From: Lysobacter antibioticus
Lineage (GTDB): Bacteria; Pseudomonadota; Gammaproteobacteria; Xanthomonadales; Xanthomonadaceae
Length of the DNA stretch: 18,277 nucleotides
NCBI RefSeq assembly: GCF_001442535.1
Contig: NZ_CP013141.1
Location: forward strand, 5,583,374 to 5,601,650
Direction: 5' to 3'
Made by a program: the position numbers and the translations under genes. The notes under the pieces are model-generated. The model was not told the DNA's origin and did not search any database. It saw nothing but the letters and a program-made list of their open reading frames with translations. Below, piece after piece: positions 1 through 8,353 of the stretch (position 1 is the stretch's first letter; every line of letters begins with the position of its first letter).

Positions 1-7
1 CGGTGAG

Positions 8-349
8 CTATGGGCCCTGCAACTGCGCAATGCTCGTGAATTCTGTTCGGTAGTGGAGGAAGCGATGCTTGCCCTGGTCAATCACGATCAGCACCAGGCG
101 CTTGCCTTTCCGCTGCTTGAACTTCCACTGGGCAACGCGAAAGCGAAATGCTTGACTGTCCAGCTGCATGACAGCTCCATCCAGACGAAGGCGTCGGACC
201 ATGTCTGCCAACGACTCCGTAGTGACCTCTAGACGGGACAGCGGCACATCTTCGCCGTTGCAATAGAAGTGAATGATCGCCTCGATAACATCCGCGTCCT
301 CACTTGAGACGTTAGCGACGGGAAACGGAACTACGTTACTTCCATCCAT
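8..349 (-). CDS. Hypothetical protein downstream of response regulator
   Basis: This 113-residue soluble protein is one I do not recognise. It has no signal peptide or membrane segment. The C-terminal half is rich in basic residues (RVAQWKFKQRKGKR, then a VLIVID strand), and the N-terminal half is acidic. It starts at ATG 349, 19 bp after the stop of the response regulator, and is probably cotranscribed with it. A purine-rich AAGAAG lies 5-6 bp before the ATG. It is complete, ending with TAG at 8-10. It could be an output or accessory partner of the regulator, but no sequence motif proves this. The coding call rests on the tight spacing and plausible composition. Confidence 0.6.
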   Translation of the reverse strand: MDGSNVVPFPVANVSSEDADVIEAIIHFYCNGEDVPLSRLEVTTESLADMVRRLRLDGAVMQLDSQAFRFRVAQWKFKQRKGKRLVLIVIDQGKHRFLHYRTEFTSIAQLQGP

Positions 350-368
350 GGGTTCTTCTTGACTCCTA

Positions 369-1004
369 TTAGTCGTCCAGCAGGTAGGTCAGTCCGCTGT
401 TAATCAGATAAGACGTAAGCCCCGCGCTTTCAGGCAGGTCCAGCTTCTGCAGGGCTCTCACCTTGTGTGAAGAGACGGTCTTGTTGGTAATACCTAGAGC
501 CTCCGCGACACTGGACACCGATTCGCCCTTACAGAGCATGATGATCACGCTTGCCTCTCGCGGCGTCAGATCTCGCCACGGGTGGCCCTGGTTCTTTTGG
601 ACGTCGACCTGAGGGTCCATATACTTGTTCCGTTGCGTAGCAGACTTGATCGCCTCTAGTAGCACCGACCTTGAGCTGCCCTTGCTTACGTAACTGAATG
701 CTCCTGCATCCAAGACGGCCTCCGCTAGCAGGGCGCTATCCGATCCCGAGTAGGCGACCACACGGATGTCAGCGGCGTGGTCCAACACAGCTCTTAGGAG
801 CGGCAACCGCTTCAGCTTGCCTGGCATAACGAGGTCGAGGATCACGACGACGGGGCCGTCGGCCACGCCATCGAGCACCTCAAAAAGCGCCTCGCTATCC
901 TTGGCCGATGAAATGGCCTCTTCCCGCACGTCCATCCGGTCCTGCAACAACTTGGTGACCATCAACACCGAAGAAAGATGGTCATCTGCAACGACATACT
1001 TCAT
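369..1004 (-). CDS. NarL/LuxR-type two-component response regulator
   Basis: This 211-residue protein has a receiver domain (about residues 1-120) followed by a LuxR/GerE helix-turn-helix (about 143-205). Visible receiver residues are the acidic pair D7-D8, phospho-acceptor D57 in ILDLVMPG, S86 in the YSGS segment and K108 in SYVSKG. The HTH carries LTPREASVIIMLCKG and a VSSVAEALGITNKTVSSHK recognition region, typical of NarL/FixJ-type regulators. A Shine-Dalgarno AAGGA lies about 7 bp before ATG 1004. No histidine kinase is present in the window, so the cognate sensor is either elsewhere or beyond the left edge. The family binds DNA as a phosphorylation-activated dimer. The target promoter is unknown; the adjacent 886-bp gap is a natural candidate for autoregulation. 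Confidence 0.92.
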   Translation of the reverse strand: MKYVVADDHLSSVLMVTKLLQDRMDVREEAISSAKDSEALFEVLDGVADGPVVVILDLVMPGKLKRLPLLRAVLDHAADIRVVAYSGSDSALLAEAVLDAGAFSYVSKGSSRSVLLEAIKSATQRNKYMDPQVDVQKNQGHPWRDLTPREASVIIMLCKGESVSSVAEALGITNKTVSSHKVRALQKLDLPESAGLTSYLINSGLTYLLDD

Positions 1005-1890
1005 GCACTTATCCTTAAGCTCGTTCTGCTTGGTGGCCTCCGGCCCCAGTCGCTATGTGCGTAGTCTTGCCCCAACGAAGGGGTGTTGTCATTACTGCCA
1101 AAATCTGAGATCGCCATCATCTAGAGAACTTGGAGGCGCGCCACCATGATCATGCGTTCCGATGGCGCCTTGCTCAGTAGCGCGGCAGAAGCCGCTCTAA
1201 ATGCGAGAAGCATCCGTGTCATGCGGAGTCGCTGACGCGCAGGCAGTAGGAATTTTCTGACAGCTAATCGAGGCTCAGACTTACGCGTTGATCAGAGTAG
1301 CGGCGTGGGGTGGGTGCTTGTAGGTGCTCATAAGGGCTCAATTGGATGATCTGCAACTCGCTGCTTTATGGATTGCAACGCTGGCGCGGCGACTCCGCTA
1401 AGTGGTTGATTTCGTGACGTTAACTCTCGTTGGCACCTCGTGCATTAACAGCGAGTGTCTGAGGCAGATCTACTTCGACCGCTCGATGGGTGGCGACGGG
1501 TCCTTCCGTTCTTCCAGCGAGCGAGTCGCTTGCCCTCGGGGCTGAAGTGCCGACAGAACGACGAGGTCGACGGACCAGCAGGACCACATGGCCCTGCTCC
1601 AACTTTGCGAAGTGCGATAGCTCCTAGGGTTGCCAAACTGGCGATAAGCGATGCCATGGACCTGCGGTCTGATCGCCATGACAAGTGTGCTTTGTCATCC
1701 CGTGCCCTATTCGCTCCGGCGGCCTGGAACTGCACTTGTTAGCCGTCGTAAACGTGGCAATCAGCGGACTAGTCCGATGCCCATCTCAGAAAATTCTGAG
1801 GCTTCGTTTCCGCAATTCGGCGATACTCGCGGTTTGCAGGGTCGAGACAGACCGTCTATCCATTCCAATTTGCTGAAGGAGCTTTCAAGG
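1005..1890. other. Gene-poor interval with no convincing gene
   Basis: This 886-bp interval lies between the divergent regulator gene and the effector module. Open frames on both strands exist around 1420-1740, but they overlap each other, lack good ribosome sites and have low-complexity or frame-shadow compositions, so I do not call them. The part nearest 1005 must hold the regulator's promoter. The part before 1891 should hold the promoter of the effector operon. A very small ORF with a good ribosome site at 1146-1235 is listed separately. I see no transposase, tRNA or clear terminator. Confidence 0.5.
1146..1235 (+). CDS. Possible 29-residue small ORF with strong ribosome site
   Basis: ATG 1146 is preceded by TGGAGG (1131-1136) at ideal spacing of 9 bp. 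It opens a 29-codon frame ending in TGA at 1233-1235. The peptide starts MIMRSDGALLSSAAEAAL and ends in an Arg-rich tail (RSIRVMRSR). No homology is evident to me. It stands divergent from the response regulator. The only support is the Shine-Dalgarno and the frame, so it may be chance. Confidence 0.2.
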   Translation: MIMRSDGALLSSAAEAALNARSIRVMRSR

Positions 1891-2430
1891 ATGACAACCC
1901 ACGGTACTTCCCCCGGAGCGCGACTGGTCGATATCCCCTGGCCTCTGACTTTCGATGCATTTTCGTTCGGTGTTCGCTGCTACAACACATTGGCTAGCAA
2001 CATCATCTTCATGAACCATCAGTTCGCAGTAGAACTCGATGGTCCATCCGGCCAGCCAAGCTCGCCTGAATGGAAAGATGGCTGGACAGCTGGCTTCATC
2101 GTCATGGCCGAAGAAATGCCCCCCGATCCGGTAGAACTTCGCTGGACATCACTGGACGGCGCAGAACATTACGCGGAAATAGACCTGATCGAAGACATCT
2201 TTCCTCAGCGGCTGGTTTTGCACAGCGTGCCCAAAGAGGATGTCAATGAAGATTGGGCGCGGTACGAGGGCGGAAAAACTAGGCCGCCCCAGATACTGAT
2301 GGAGGTCAACGACCGGACCGTCAATGTCTACATGAAGGCAATGGTACTCACCAATTCCCCCCCGAATCCTGATCGTCCCGACATTATCGGCTGCCGAGAC
2401 TTAATTCTGGCCTGGACGAAGACCTACTAA
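1891..2430 (+). CDS. Unknown protein upstream of Tle1-like effector (adaptor or immunity candidate)
   Basis: This 179-residue protein is not one I recognise by family. I chose ATG 1891 because AAGGAGC sits 8 bp upstream (1876-1882). The open frame extends back to 1651, but that extension reads like non-coding sequence. No signal peptide is visible and the protein appears cytosolic, with alternating aromatic/hydrophobic strands (for example WTAGFIVMAEEM, PRPDIIGCRDLILAW-like segments), suggesting a beta-rich fold. It ends 14 bp before the lipase effector and is almost certainly cotranscribed with it. Known neighbours of such effectors are immunity proteins, chaperones or adaptors. A cytosolic immunity protein would be odd for an enzyme acting on membranes from the periplasm, so an adaptor/chaperone role is at least as likely. 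Both roles are inference. Confidence 0.75.
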   Translation: MTTHGTSPGARLVDIPWPLTFDAFSFGVRCYNTLASNIIFMNHQFAVELDGPSGQPSSPEWKDGWTAGFIVMAEEMPPDPVELRWTSLDGAEHYAEIDLIEDIFPQRLVLHSVPKEDVNEDWARYEGGKTRPPQILMEVNDRTVNVYMKAMVLTNSPPNPDRPDIIGCRDLILAWTKTY

Positions 2431-2444
2431 GGAAGGGGTGCGGC

Positions 2445-5400
2445 ATGGAAGACCGAAAGAATAAGAAGAAGGTAGTCCAACTCGCAGAAGACGGACTGCC
2501 GAAAGCCGACGTTTCGCACTACACAGCCACGCCAGAGCATCTGACAAGCTACGACCGGGCTGCCGATGAACTCTACAGATTCAAGGTGCCGGCGTTGCTC
2601 GACACCAAGGACCGGCATTCGTACCTCTTGATCGGGCTGATGGATGGTACCGGCAACGATGTCGCTAAAGACCCACTGCATGCTACGAATGTTGCGAGGT
2701 TTGAGGCCCAGGCCGACAAGCTCAAGAAGTCTGGCGTCAGTGTCGATGTCGTGTACAAAGCCGGCCCCGGCACGCAAAAAAACATTGTTGCCGAAAACTT
2801 AGATGCGGCGACCGGACACACCAGCAAGTCAATCGCCGAGAGCATGTACCAGGATTTGGTGGATCGTGCGCAGGAAATTTATGAGCGTGATCCGGATGCG
2901 AAAATCGCAATCCATATCGAGGGATTCAGTCGCGGGGCCAGTCAGGTTCCGATACTGGCACGGATGATTCACGACCGTGGCATTCCCAATTTGTATCGAC
3001 CTGAGTACGTCTCAGACGCGCGTGGGAACATAACGGAAACCTATCCACACTTCCATCAGGCACCGGGGCATACTCCGATGTCGGTGGGCCTGTATGACCC
3101 GGTGCCGACCGGCGCGATGGAAAAGCTGGACCGGCGCTTGCCGCCTTCGGTGGTGTCCGGGTTCCAGATCAACGCCGCCGATGAGAAGCGCGGCAAGTTT
3201 CCAGTGGATCGCATCATTCCGGCTGGCCTGTCGGAGGATGGTCGCTTTCTTAGCGTCAGCGTGGCGGGCGCGCATTCCGACATCGGCGGCAGCTACCAGC
3301 GCAATGGTCTGGGTACGCGAAGCCAGAACCTGATGACGGACTATCACAACGCGCTATTCAGTGAGCCGCTGTTGCGGCGATTGCCCGAGACCTATGACCC
3401 GCGTCTCAACGTCATTCATCGCTCCGAAGAAGGCAGCATCTTCAGGTTCCTACCGAAAACCCAGCGCGACTTGCCGGCAGGCGAAGTCACTAAGCTGATG
3501 CCGGACGACGGCAGTCCGACGCCGAGTGATCCGGTCGCCGCTGCGGCCCGGCATCGGCCGGAACCGATGTCGGCGGCTGTGGTTGAAGTGGCTCAACGCG
3601 CCACGCCCGTGGTGCGCGCGCTGCCCCAGCAGTTTGCGGCGCTTCCGGCTGAAGAAGCGATGGCGGAATGGCACAAGAAGGTCGGCAACGTCGAACTCCA
3701 GCCGTATCAGCCGCCGATGCAGTTGAGCCCCGGCGCGAAGGTGATGGCGGCGGCCGGCGTCGCCGGCATCGCCGCGAGCGTGGTGGACGCCAAGGCCAGC
3801 GCCGACCGCGCCAGTACGCTGCTGTCTCAAGACAATCCGCTGGCCGCACAGTCGGAATTGACGCATTACGCCGCGCGCGGCACGGGCGGCTGGATAGGCG
3901 GCGCGTCGGCCGGCTTGGTCGCTACAGCGGCGGCGACCGGCCCCGGTGTTGTGGGCTTCATTGTCGTCGGCGGCGCGGCCGTGGCTGGCGCGCATGTGGG
4001 CGAGCATGTCGCCACGGTGTTAGACAGTTACAAGACCTACACGCATACCCTACAGGGCGTTGAATGGGCGTCCAACGGGCGGCAATGGGTTCGGAAAGAC
4101 TTGGGCGACATGATCGACGACGGCCAGAACGAGCCTATCAGGCAGGACTTTGCGGCCGATCCCGAAACAGCGGACCAGCTCAACTACGAGGCGAGCAAGG
4201 TCGCAACCGAAATGGCGATAGGGAAGCTGCGATCTCCGCAAAACCCGTACTCGCAGCCGGCGGCAGAGAATGACCCGGTGAGCATGCGCCGCGCCGATTG
4301 GGAGCGTAATTCGCAGTCGGGCGCGTGGGAGCGAAAGGTAGTCCAGGGCTTTGAGCAGCCCGGCGTGCCCATCGTCAGAATCGACCGGGCTAGCGCGGAG
4401 CGCGCGGCCGAACTGGATCAGGCATCGCAGCAGGTCATCCGCGAGAACATTGCCAACGGCCCGGCCCCGATGGCCGCTCGCTTTCAGATGGTGCATCGGA
4501 GCGAAGGCTGGGAACGGTTCGGCGTGGTGCCGCCTTCCATTGAATCGGCGCTCCGCGACGATTCGCTGACTGCATCGGATGGGAAGTTGTACCAGCGCAC
4601 GGCGGACGGGCAGTGGCAGCGCAACGGCGAGTCCGTCGTGGCCTCCGGCAACTTGCGTCAGGAGTTGGAAAGCACACGCGCGGCGCTGCAACCACAATTG
4701 GCACAGCACGAGCAGCAGGTCGCCGCGATTCCGAATCGACAGCCGCCGACCTTGGAGGACATTGAGCGGAAAGACTTGTTGACGACCTTGAACGTGCACG
4801 AGGTCCAAACCAAACCCGAGCAATTGGAGGCGATGCTGGAAGCGGTGAGGCGTACCCAGCAGGAGCAAGGTATCAATCCGCTAACGACCTCGCTTCATCT
4901 CGGACTAAGCGCAGATAAAAAATTCGACATTAATAGCCCGATTGAACATGTGGGCCGTGACGCAGACGGGGCGAACCGGGTTCAAGCCGTTACAAGCCCC
5001 TTGGAAGTTCAAATGGCGATGTTGGACTTGCGCTCGCCGCCGCCGACTACTCCGGAAGCACCGGAACTGCGAATCGCCAACTTGTCGCCGCAGCAACGCG
5101 ACGCCCTAGAGCAAGTCGTCCGCGAAGCGAATCGCTTAGGGCTGAAGCGGGATGATGTCCAGGACACTGCCCGCCAGGCTGTAGCGGGTGCGGCCGATCG
5201 GGAGCCCGCAATAGTCGTTGGGGCAATCGACGTCGATCGCCTGCAACCGGCGCCCAAGGTTGAGGCGTCATCGGATGCGCTATCACCCGCGCCAACCAAG
5301 CCCGCGATTGCTGAGATCGCAGTGGAAAAGCCGAAGGAGCCGCAGCGGGGCCAGAACCGTACAGAAGATGGGCATACACCCGCCGAATCTCTGGACGGCG

Positions 5401-6572
5401 CGCAGCGGACAGCCGCCGCGCCTTCGGTCGTCTCCCTGGCGACAGCGCCACCAGTTCGCGATGCACAGAACAGCCGTGCGTTGGCCGAACCGGAATCGCC
5501 ATCAGCACCGAATCAGGTCGAGCCCGCGCCGGTTACGGTGGCGCCGGCTGAGCCAGTTAAGCCGGACGTCCTGGTCGCTAAGCCGCCGGCGCAGCAGGTG
5601 CCCACACCACACCCCGCGCCTGCGCCGGACGTGCCGACTCCGACGCCTTCCCAACCCGCCCCTCAAGTCACACCGCCTGTGGCGGCAGAGGCCGCGTCCG
5701 CACCGGACGACGGCACCTTGCGGCGCGGCGACCGAGGTGATGACGTCGAGATGCTGCAGTTCCGTTTGCAGCGCGTCGGCTATCGCGGAACTGAGGAGAA
5801 TCCGATCCCAGAGCGGGGGCACTTCGACGCCGCGACTGAGCATGCTGTCCGTCAGCTGCAGCGCGACCATGGCCTGCCGGATACCGGGCGTGTCGACCCG
5901 GATACGGTCCAGGCACTCGCATTAGCTCAGCAGGCAAAGATTGAGACGCAGAAGGCCGGAAAGTCGGAAGTCGAAGCCCTTGCTACCGAGAAGGCTCCGA
6001 AGCCAGCGGAACCGGCCTCGGCGCGCGACGGTGGCGTCGTAGAGTCGGTCACGGCAGCGATGGCTGCGTCGCCGCCCGGCGTGCGTCCGAACGAAGCTGC
6101 CGCTTTCAGACCAGAGCCACCGGTTGCGCCTAACGATAGCCAGTCAACCGCACGCGAGCAGCGGTACGCGCAGAACGGTGATGCCGCCGGCAACGCTATT
6201 CCAGATCGGTCGACAGCGAGTCCGGACCTGTCCGGCCTGTCTCCTGCGGATAAGGCGATGTTCGCGAAGATTCGCGGAAAGGTATCGGTAGACGTGCCAG
6301 ACGAAACGGTCGCGGCGGTGATGCTAGCGGCCAAACGCAACGGTATCCCGGACGCGGAGAGCATCGGGCCAGTCGGCGTCGCCAACGGGAAGCTTTGGGT
6401 CGGGGCGCAGATCCCCGGCTACCATACCGGTGTCTCGGCCATCGACCCAGCCCCGCCGATGCAACACACCTTGCGTGAAACCCAATCGTTCAATCAGCAG
6501 CGCGAGCAGCAGCTGGCGCAGGAGGCATCGCAGCGCAATCCGGATGACCCGAGCCGTGGCCCCTCACGATAA
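2445..6572 (+). CDS. Tle1-like (DUF2235) lipase effector with PG-binding and XVIPCD domains (X-T4SS effector)
   Basis: This 1375-residue multidomain toxin starts at ATG 2445, with GGAAGGGG at 2431-2438. Residues about 55-340 form a DUF2235/Tle1-type alpha/beta hydrolase. They include an N-terminal DGTGN (67-71), nucleophile elbow GFSRG (160-164, Ser162), YDPVPTG (Asp218) and GAHSDIGG (His277), giving a plausible Ser-Asp-His triad. Such enzymes hydrolyse membrane phospholipids. Two Gly/Ala-rich hydrophobic stretches (about 430-447 and 482-515) could insert in a membrane. A long helical/charged middle and a Pro-rich linker (about 960-1085) lead to a peptidoglycan-binding type 1 domain (about 1090-1165; LRRGDRGDDVEMLQFRL and FDAATEHAVRQLQRDHGL). 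Residues about 1262-1375 resemble XVIPCD, the VirD4-docking signal of Xanthomonadales T4SS bacterial-killing effectors, including the Gln-rich tail. There is no signal peptide, which fits T4SS delivery. A T6SS role is less likely because no PAAR, Rhs or VgrG element is seen. Confidence 0.88.
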   Translation: MEDRKNKKKVVQLAEDGLPKADVSHYTATPEHLTSYDRAADELYRFKVPALLDTKDRHSYLLIGLMDGTGNDVAKDPLHATNVARFEAQADKLKKSGVSVDVVYKAGPGTQKNIVAENLDAATGHTSKSIAESMYQDLVDRAQEIYERDPDAKIAIHIEGFSRGASQVPILARMIHDRGIPNLYRPEYVSDARGNITETYPHFHQAPGHTPMSVGLYDPVPTGAMEKLDRRLPPSVVSGFQINAADEKRGKFPVDRIIPAGLSEDGRFLSVSVAGAHSDIGGSYQRNGLGTRSQNLMTDYHNALFSEPLLRRLPETYDPRLNVIHRSEEGSIFRFLPKTQRDLPAGEVTKLMPDDGSPTPSDPVAAAARHRPEPMSAAVVEVAQRATPVVRALPQQFAALPAEEAMAEWHKKVGNVELQPYQPPMQLSPGAKVMAAAGVAGIAASVVDAKASADRASTLLSQDNPLAAQSELTHYAARGTGGWIGGASAGLVATAAATGPGVVGFIVVGGAAVAGAHVGEHVATVLDSYKTYTHTLQGVEWASNGRQWVRKDLGDMIDDGQNEPIRQDFAADPETADQLNYEASKVATEMAIGKLRSPQNPYSQPAAENDPVSMRRADWERNSQSGAWERKVVQGFEQPGVPIVRIDRASAERAAELDQASQQVIRENIANGPAPMAARFQMVHRSEGWERFGVVPPSIESALRDDSLTASDGKLYQRTADGQWQRNGESVVASGNLRQELESTRAALQPQLAQHEQQVAAIPNRQPPTLEDIERKDLLTTLNVHEVQTKPEQLEAMLEAVRRTQQEQGINPLTTSLHLGLSADKKFDINSPIEHVGRDADGANRVQAVTSPLEVQMAMLDLRSPPPTTPEAPELRIANLSPQQRDALEQVVREANRLGLKRDDVQDTARQAVAGAADREPAIVVGAIDVDRLQPAPKVEASSDALSPAPTKPAIAEIAVEKPKEPQRGQNRTEDGHTPAESLDGAQRTAAAPSVVSLATAPPVRDAQNSRALAEPESPSAPNQVEPAPVTVAPAEPVKPDVLVAKPPAQQVPTPHPAPAPDVPTPTPSQPAPQVTPPVAAEAASAPDDGTLRRGDRGDDVEMLQFRLQRVGYRGTEENPIPERGHFDAATEHAVRQLQRDHGLPDTGRVDPDTVQALALAQQAKIETQKAGKSEVEALATEKAPKPAEPASARDGGVVESVTAAMAASPPGVRPNEAAAFRPEPPVAPNDSQSTAREQRYAQNGDAAGNAIPDRSTASPDLSGLSPADKAMFAKIRGKVSVDVPDETVAAVMLAAKRNGIPDAESIGPVGVANGKLWVGAQIPGYHTGVSAIDPAPPMQHTLRETQSFNQQREQQLAQEASQRNPDDPSRGPSR

Positions 6573-6761
6573 TCGGAAGAGCTACCGTGTTCTCCAGTTA
6601 ATCGCCCAGTTGTCGGAGCGTGAGTTCACAGTGAAGGATGGAATTGATTGGCGCAGTTGGTGACGCGCATATCTCGCTCGGAAAGCAGTCCCTGCCTGAC
6701 CGCGTATGACATCCCATCTGCAACGACATGAGAACCGGCTCGACAAAGGAAAATGTCAACG

Positions 6762-7709
6762 ATGAAAACGAAGCGCACTCGCCTTGCCGCCCTACCTTTT
6801 TTGATTGCTTGCTGTGTGCCAGTGCAAGCGGCCTCACCTGACAACGACTCTGACGCCAAACATGCCATCAAGCTTTTTCATGATCATTGTCTTGTGCTTC
6901 GATCGAAGCCAGACGAATTTGCCAAAGCGTTGGATAAGGTTGGCACTCGCCTGAAAGGAGATGAAGACAGGCAGTTTGGTATAGGGGAAATAGGTGACAG
7001 CTGGCGCACGTCAGACGGAAATTATGTTTTCTTCCGAAACAAATATTCGCGCTGCCGAATGTACATCCTCCCTCGCCAGATTACTGGCGTCCTGGGAGAG
7101 TTTGGTCGAATGGCGGATAACCCGCCGCACGGAATGACCAGCCGAGAAATTTTGCCTGACAAGCAACAAAAATTTGTCAGCTTTGTCTGGAGCGGAGACG
7201 GCGCCCTGATTCCAACGGATATGGTCATATATCCAAGCATGGACAAGGGTTCACATTGGACTCTCAGTGCAACCGATTACCGTGATGAGCCCGCCCCAAT
7301 CATTTGGGATCAGATCGGACCTGGCATCGATATATCCAAAATGCCACCCTCACGATCACGGAGCGCCAATATCGCGATATATCCGCTAGACGGCAACAAG
7401 GAGTTAACCAGCTGGATTGAAACGAATAAAATAAATCAGCAGGCCGATGGGTACGGAGATGTATGGACTTTTGACCCAAGAAAACCGGACAAAGGCTGGA
7501 GTCGCCTGGGCAAAGTCGTATCCAAGGATGGCAGCACCGAGGTTTACACTTTTCTGGCTGGCTACACCTTGACCAACTATTTGAACTACAAGGCAGCCAC
7601 CCAAGCAACCCAGTTGGCGTTGTCCAGATTCGGAAAGGGCGAGGAATCTCGTACCGATCCTGCCAGTGGCGCTCCCTTGCCGACGAGGAAAACGGGGCCT
7701 GGCGGATAA
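6762..7709 (+). CDS. Exported protein or lipoprotein, candidate immunity protein for the lipase effector
   Basis: This protein is about 315 residues long. I prefer ATG 6762 over ATG 6753 because AAAGGA (6745-6750) is only 2 bp from the first and 11 bp from the second. The N-terminus MKTKRTRLAALPFLIACC has positive residues followed by a hydrophobic core. LIAC fits a lipobox (lipidated Cys), while VQA/AS a few residues on offers an alternative signal peptidase I site. The mature part is soluble, mixed alpha/beta, with no catalytic motif that I recognise. It follows the effector by 189 bp on the same strand. Immunity proteins of X-T4SS effectors and of Tle-type lipases are typically periplasmic or lipoproteins, so immunity is the natural inference. 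The long gap allows its own promoter, as expected of an immunity gene. Confidence 0.72.
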   Translation: MKTKRTRLAALPFLIACCVPVQAASPDNDSDAKHAIKLFHDHCLVLRSKPDEFAKALDKVGTRLKGDEDRQFGIGEIGDSWRTSDGNYVFFRNKYSRCRMYILPRQITGVLGEFGRMADNPPHGMTSREILPDKQQKFVSFVWSGDGALIPTDMVIYPSMDKGSHWTLSATDYRDEPAPIIWDQIGPGIDISKMPPSRSRSANIAIYPLDGNKELTSWIETNKINQQADGYGDVWTFDPRKPDKGWSRLGKVVSKDGSTEVYTFLAGYTLTNYLNYKAATQATQLALSRFGKGEESRTDPASGAPLPTRKTGPGG

Positions 7710-7985
7710 GATCGCTTGGAGAAGTCGAATGCAACGCGGAACCACGGGACCGTACATGGTCTACCTTCTCGCCGATCAGCGCGCCGGCCCGTATGTGGTC
7801 GGCGTGGGCGGCCTACAGTGAGCCGTCCGCCATCATGTCCGCTATGTCGCCCATAGTGGTGTCGCTGGTGAGTTGACTAAGCTGATGCTAGACCTTCAGC
7901 CACGAGAGTTCACCCGGTCGGCCACCTCGGGTGGTGATCGCATGCTGGGGTCATCCGCTGCCCGCGAGCCAGTTGCGGATCTCGT
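7710..7985. other. Non-coding or decayed interval
   Basis: No intact gene is convincing here. A 30-codon plus-strand frame at 7729-7821 (reading YMVYLLADQRAGPYVVGVG) faintly resembles the first strands of GIY-YIG endonuclease domains (Y-V-Y-L-L-A ... Y-V-G-V). It stops just where the next conserved region should begin. In-frame translation after the stop continues to 7987 without recognisable GIY-YIG motifs. It may be a remnant of a GIY-YIG gene, or simply chance. Confidence 0.3.
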
Positions 7986-8279
7986 CTAACGTGGGGCCGA
8001 GGTTCCTGTGCGATCCCAGCTCAGGCCGCCAATCCTTGGTCCAAGGACAAGTTGCCATTCGGACTGCTTTGATCGATGCATGTCGGCCCAGGTGTCCCCA
8101 AAGGGTCCCTCCACACGGAGCAGCTTGCGGTGGACCAGGCGCGAAGGCTCCCCCCATTCATCGGCCTCTCGCTCCTCGATCAGGACGGCCACGGCTTCGC
8201 CATCCGCATAGAAGTCGGCCTTGCTGGTGCTCTTAAGTCGGCAGGGGTATCGGGAGATACAGGTCGGCATGGCCAACAT
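7986..8279 (-). CDS. Small hypothetical protein divergent from SRAP gene
   Basis: This 97-residue frame (or 94 residues if the fourth-codon ATG at 8270 is used) has protein-like composition, with alternating hydrophobic strands and charged loops (for example KADFYADGEAVAVLIEE and RLVHRKLLRVEGPFGDTW). It shares a 74-bp upstream region with the divergent SRAP gene. No strong ribosome site is visible at either start. The last dozen residues look unnatural (WDRTGTSAPR). A neighbouring minus-strand frame gives a more plausible tail (LGPTLDEIRNWL) towards 7951, so the 3' end may be frameshifted. Function is unknown. Confidence 0.42.
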   Translation of the reverse strand: MLAMPTCISRYPCRLKSTSKADFYADGEAVAVLIEEREADEWGEPSRLVHRKLLRVEGPFGDTWADMHRSKQSEWQLVLGPRIGGLSWDRTGTSAPR

Positions 8280-8353
8280 ATGGTAGCCGGACGCTGATCA
8301 CATTTTTAGGTCGCCGGGCGTAAGATCTGGTCAGATCCAGCCGGAGACCAGCC

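Noticed and set aside
1420..1742. Several overlapping small frames on both strands
   Set aside because: They overlap each other, lack ribosome sites and show no recognisable motifs.
1651..1890. Upstream extension of the 179-residue gene
   Set aside because: ATG 1891 has a proper AAGGAGC site. The extension translates to unstructured, atypical sequence.
4050..4868. Long minus-strand open frame inside the effector gene
   Set aside because: It lies wholly within the 1375-residue plus-strand gene, which has clear domains. The frame is a codon-bias shadow with Arg/Leu-rich low-information translation.
2445..6572. T6SS effector assignment for the lipase
   Set aside because: The lipase domain is common in T6SS toxins, but there is no PAAR, VgrG, Rhs or MIX element, and the C-terminus resembles XVIPCD. 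X-T4SS is the better fit.
7868..7900. Short similarity (ACTAAGCTGATGC, GELTKLM) to the effector at 3484-3502
   Set aside because: It is only 13 identical bases, with no extended similarity on either side. This is consistent with chance.
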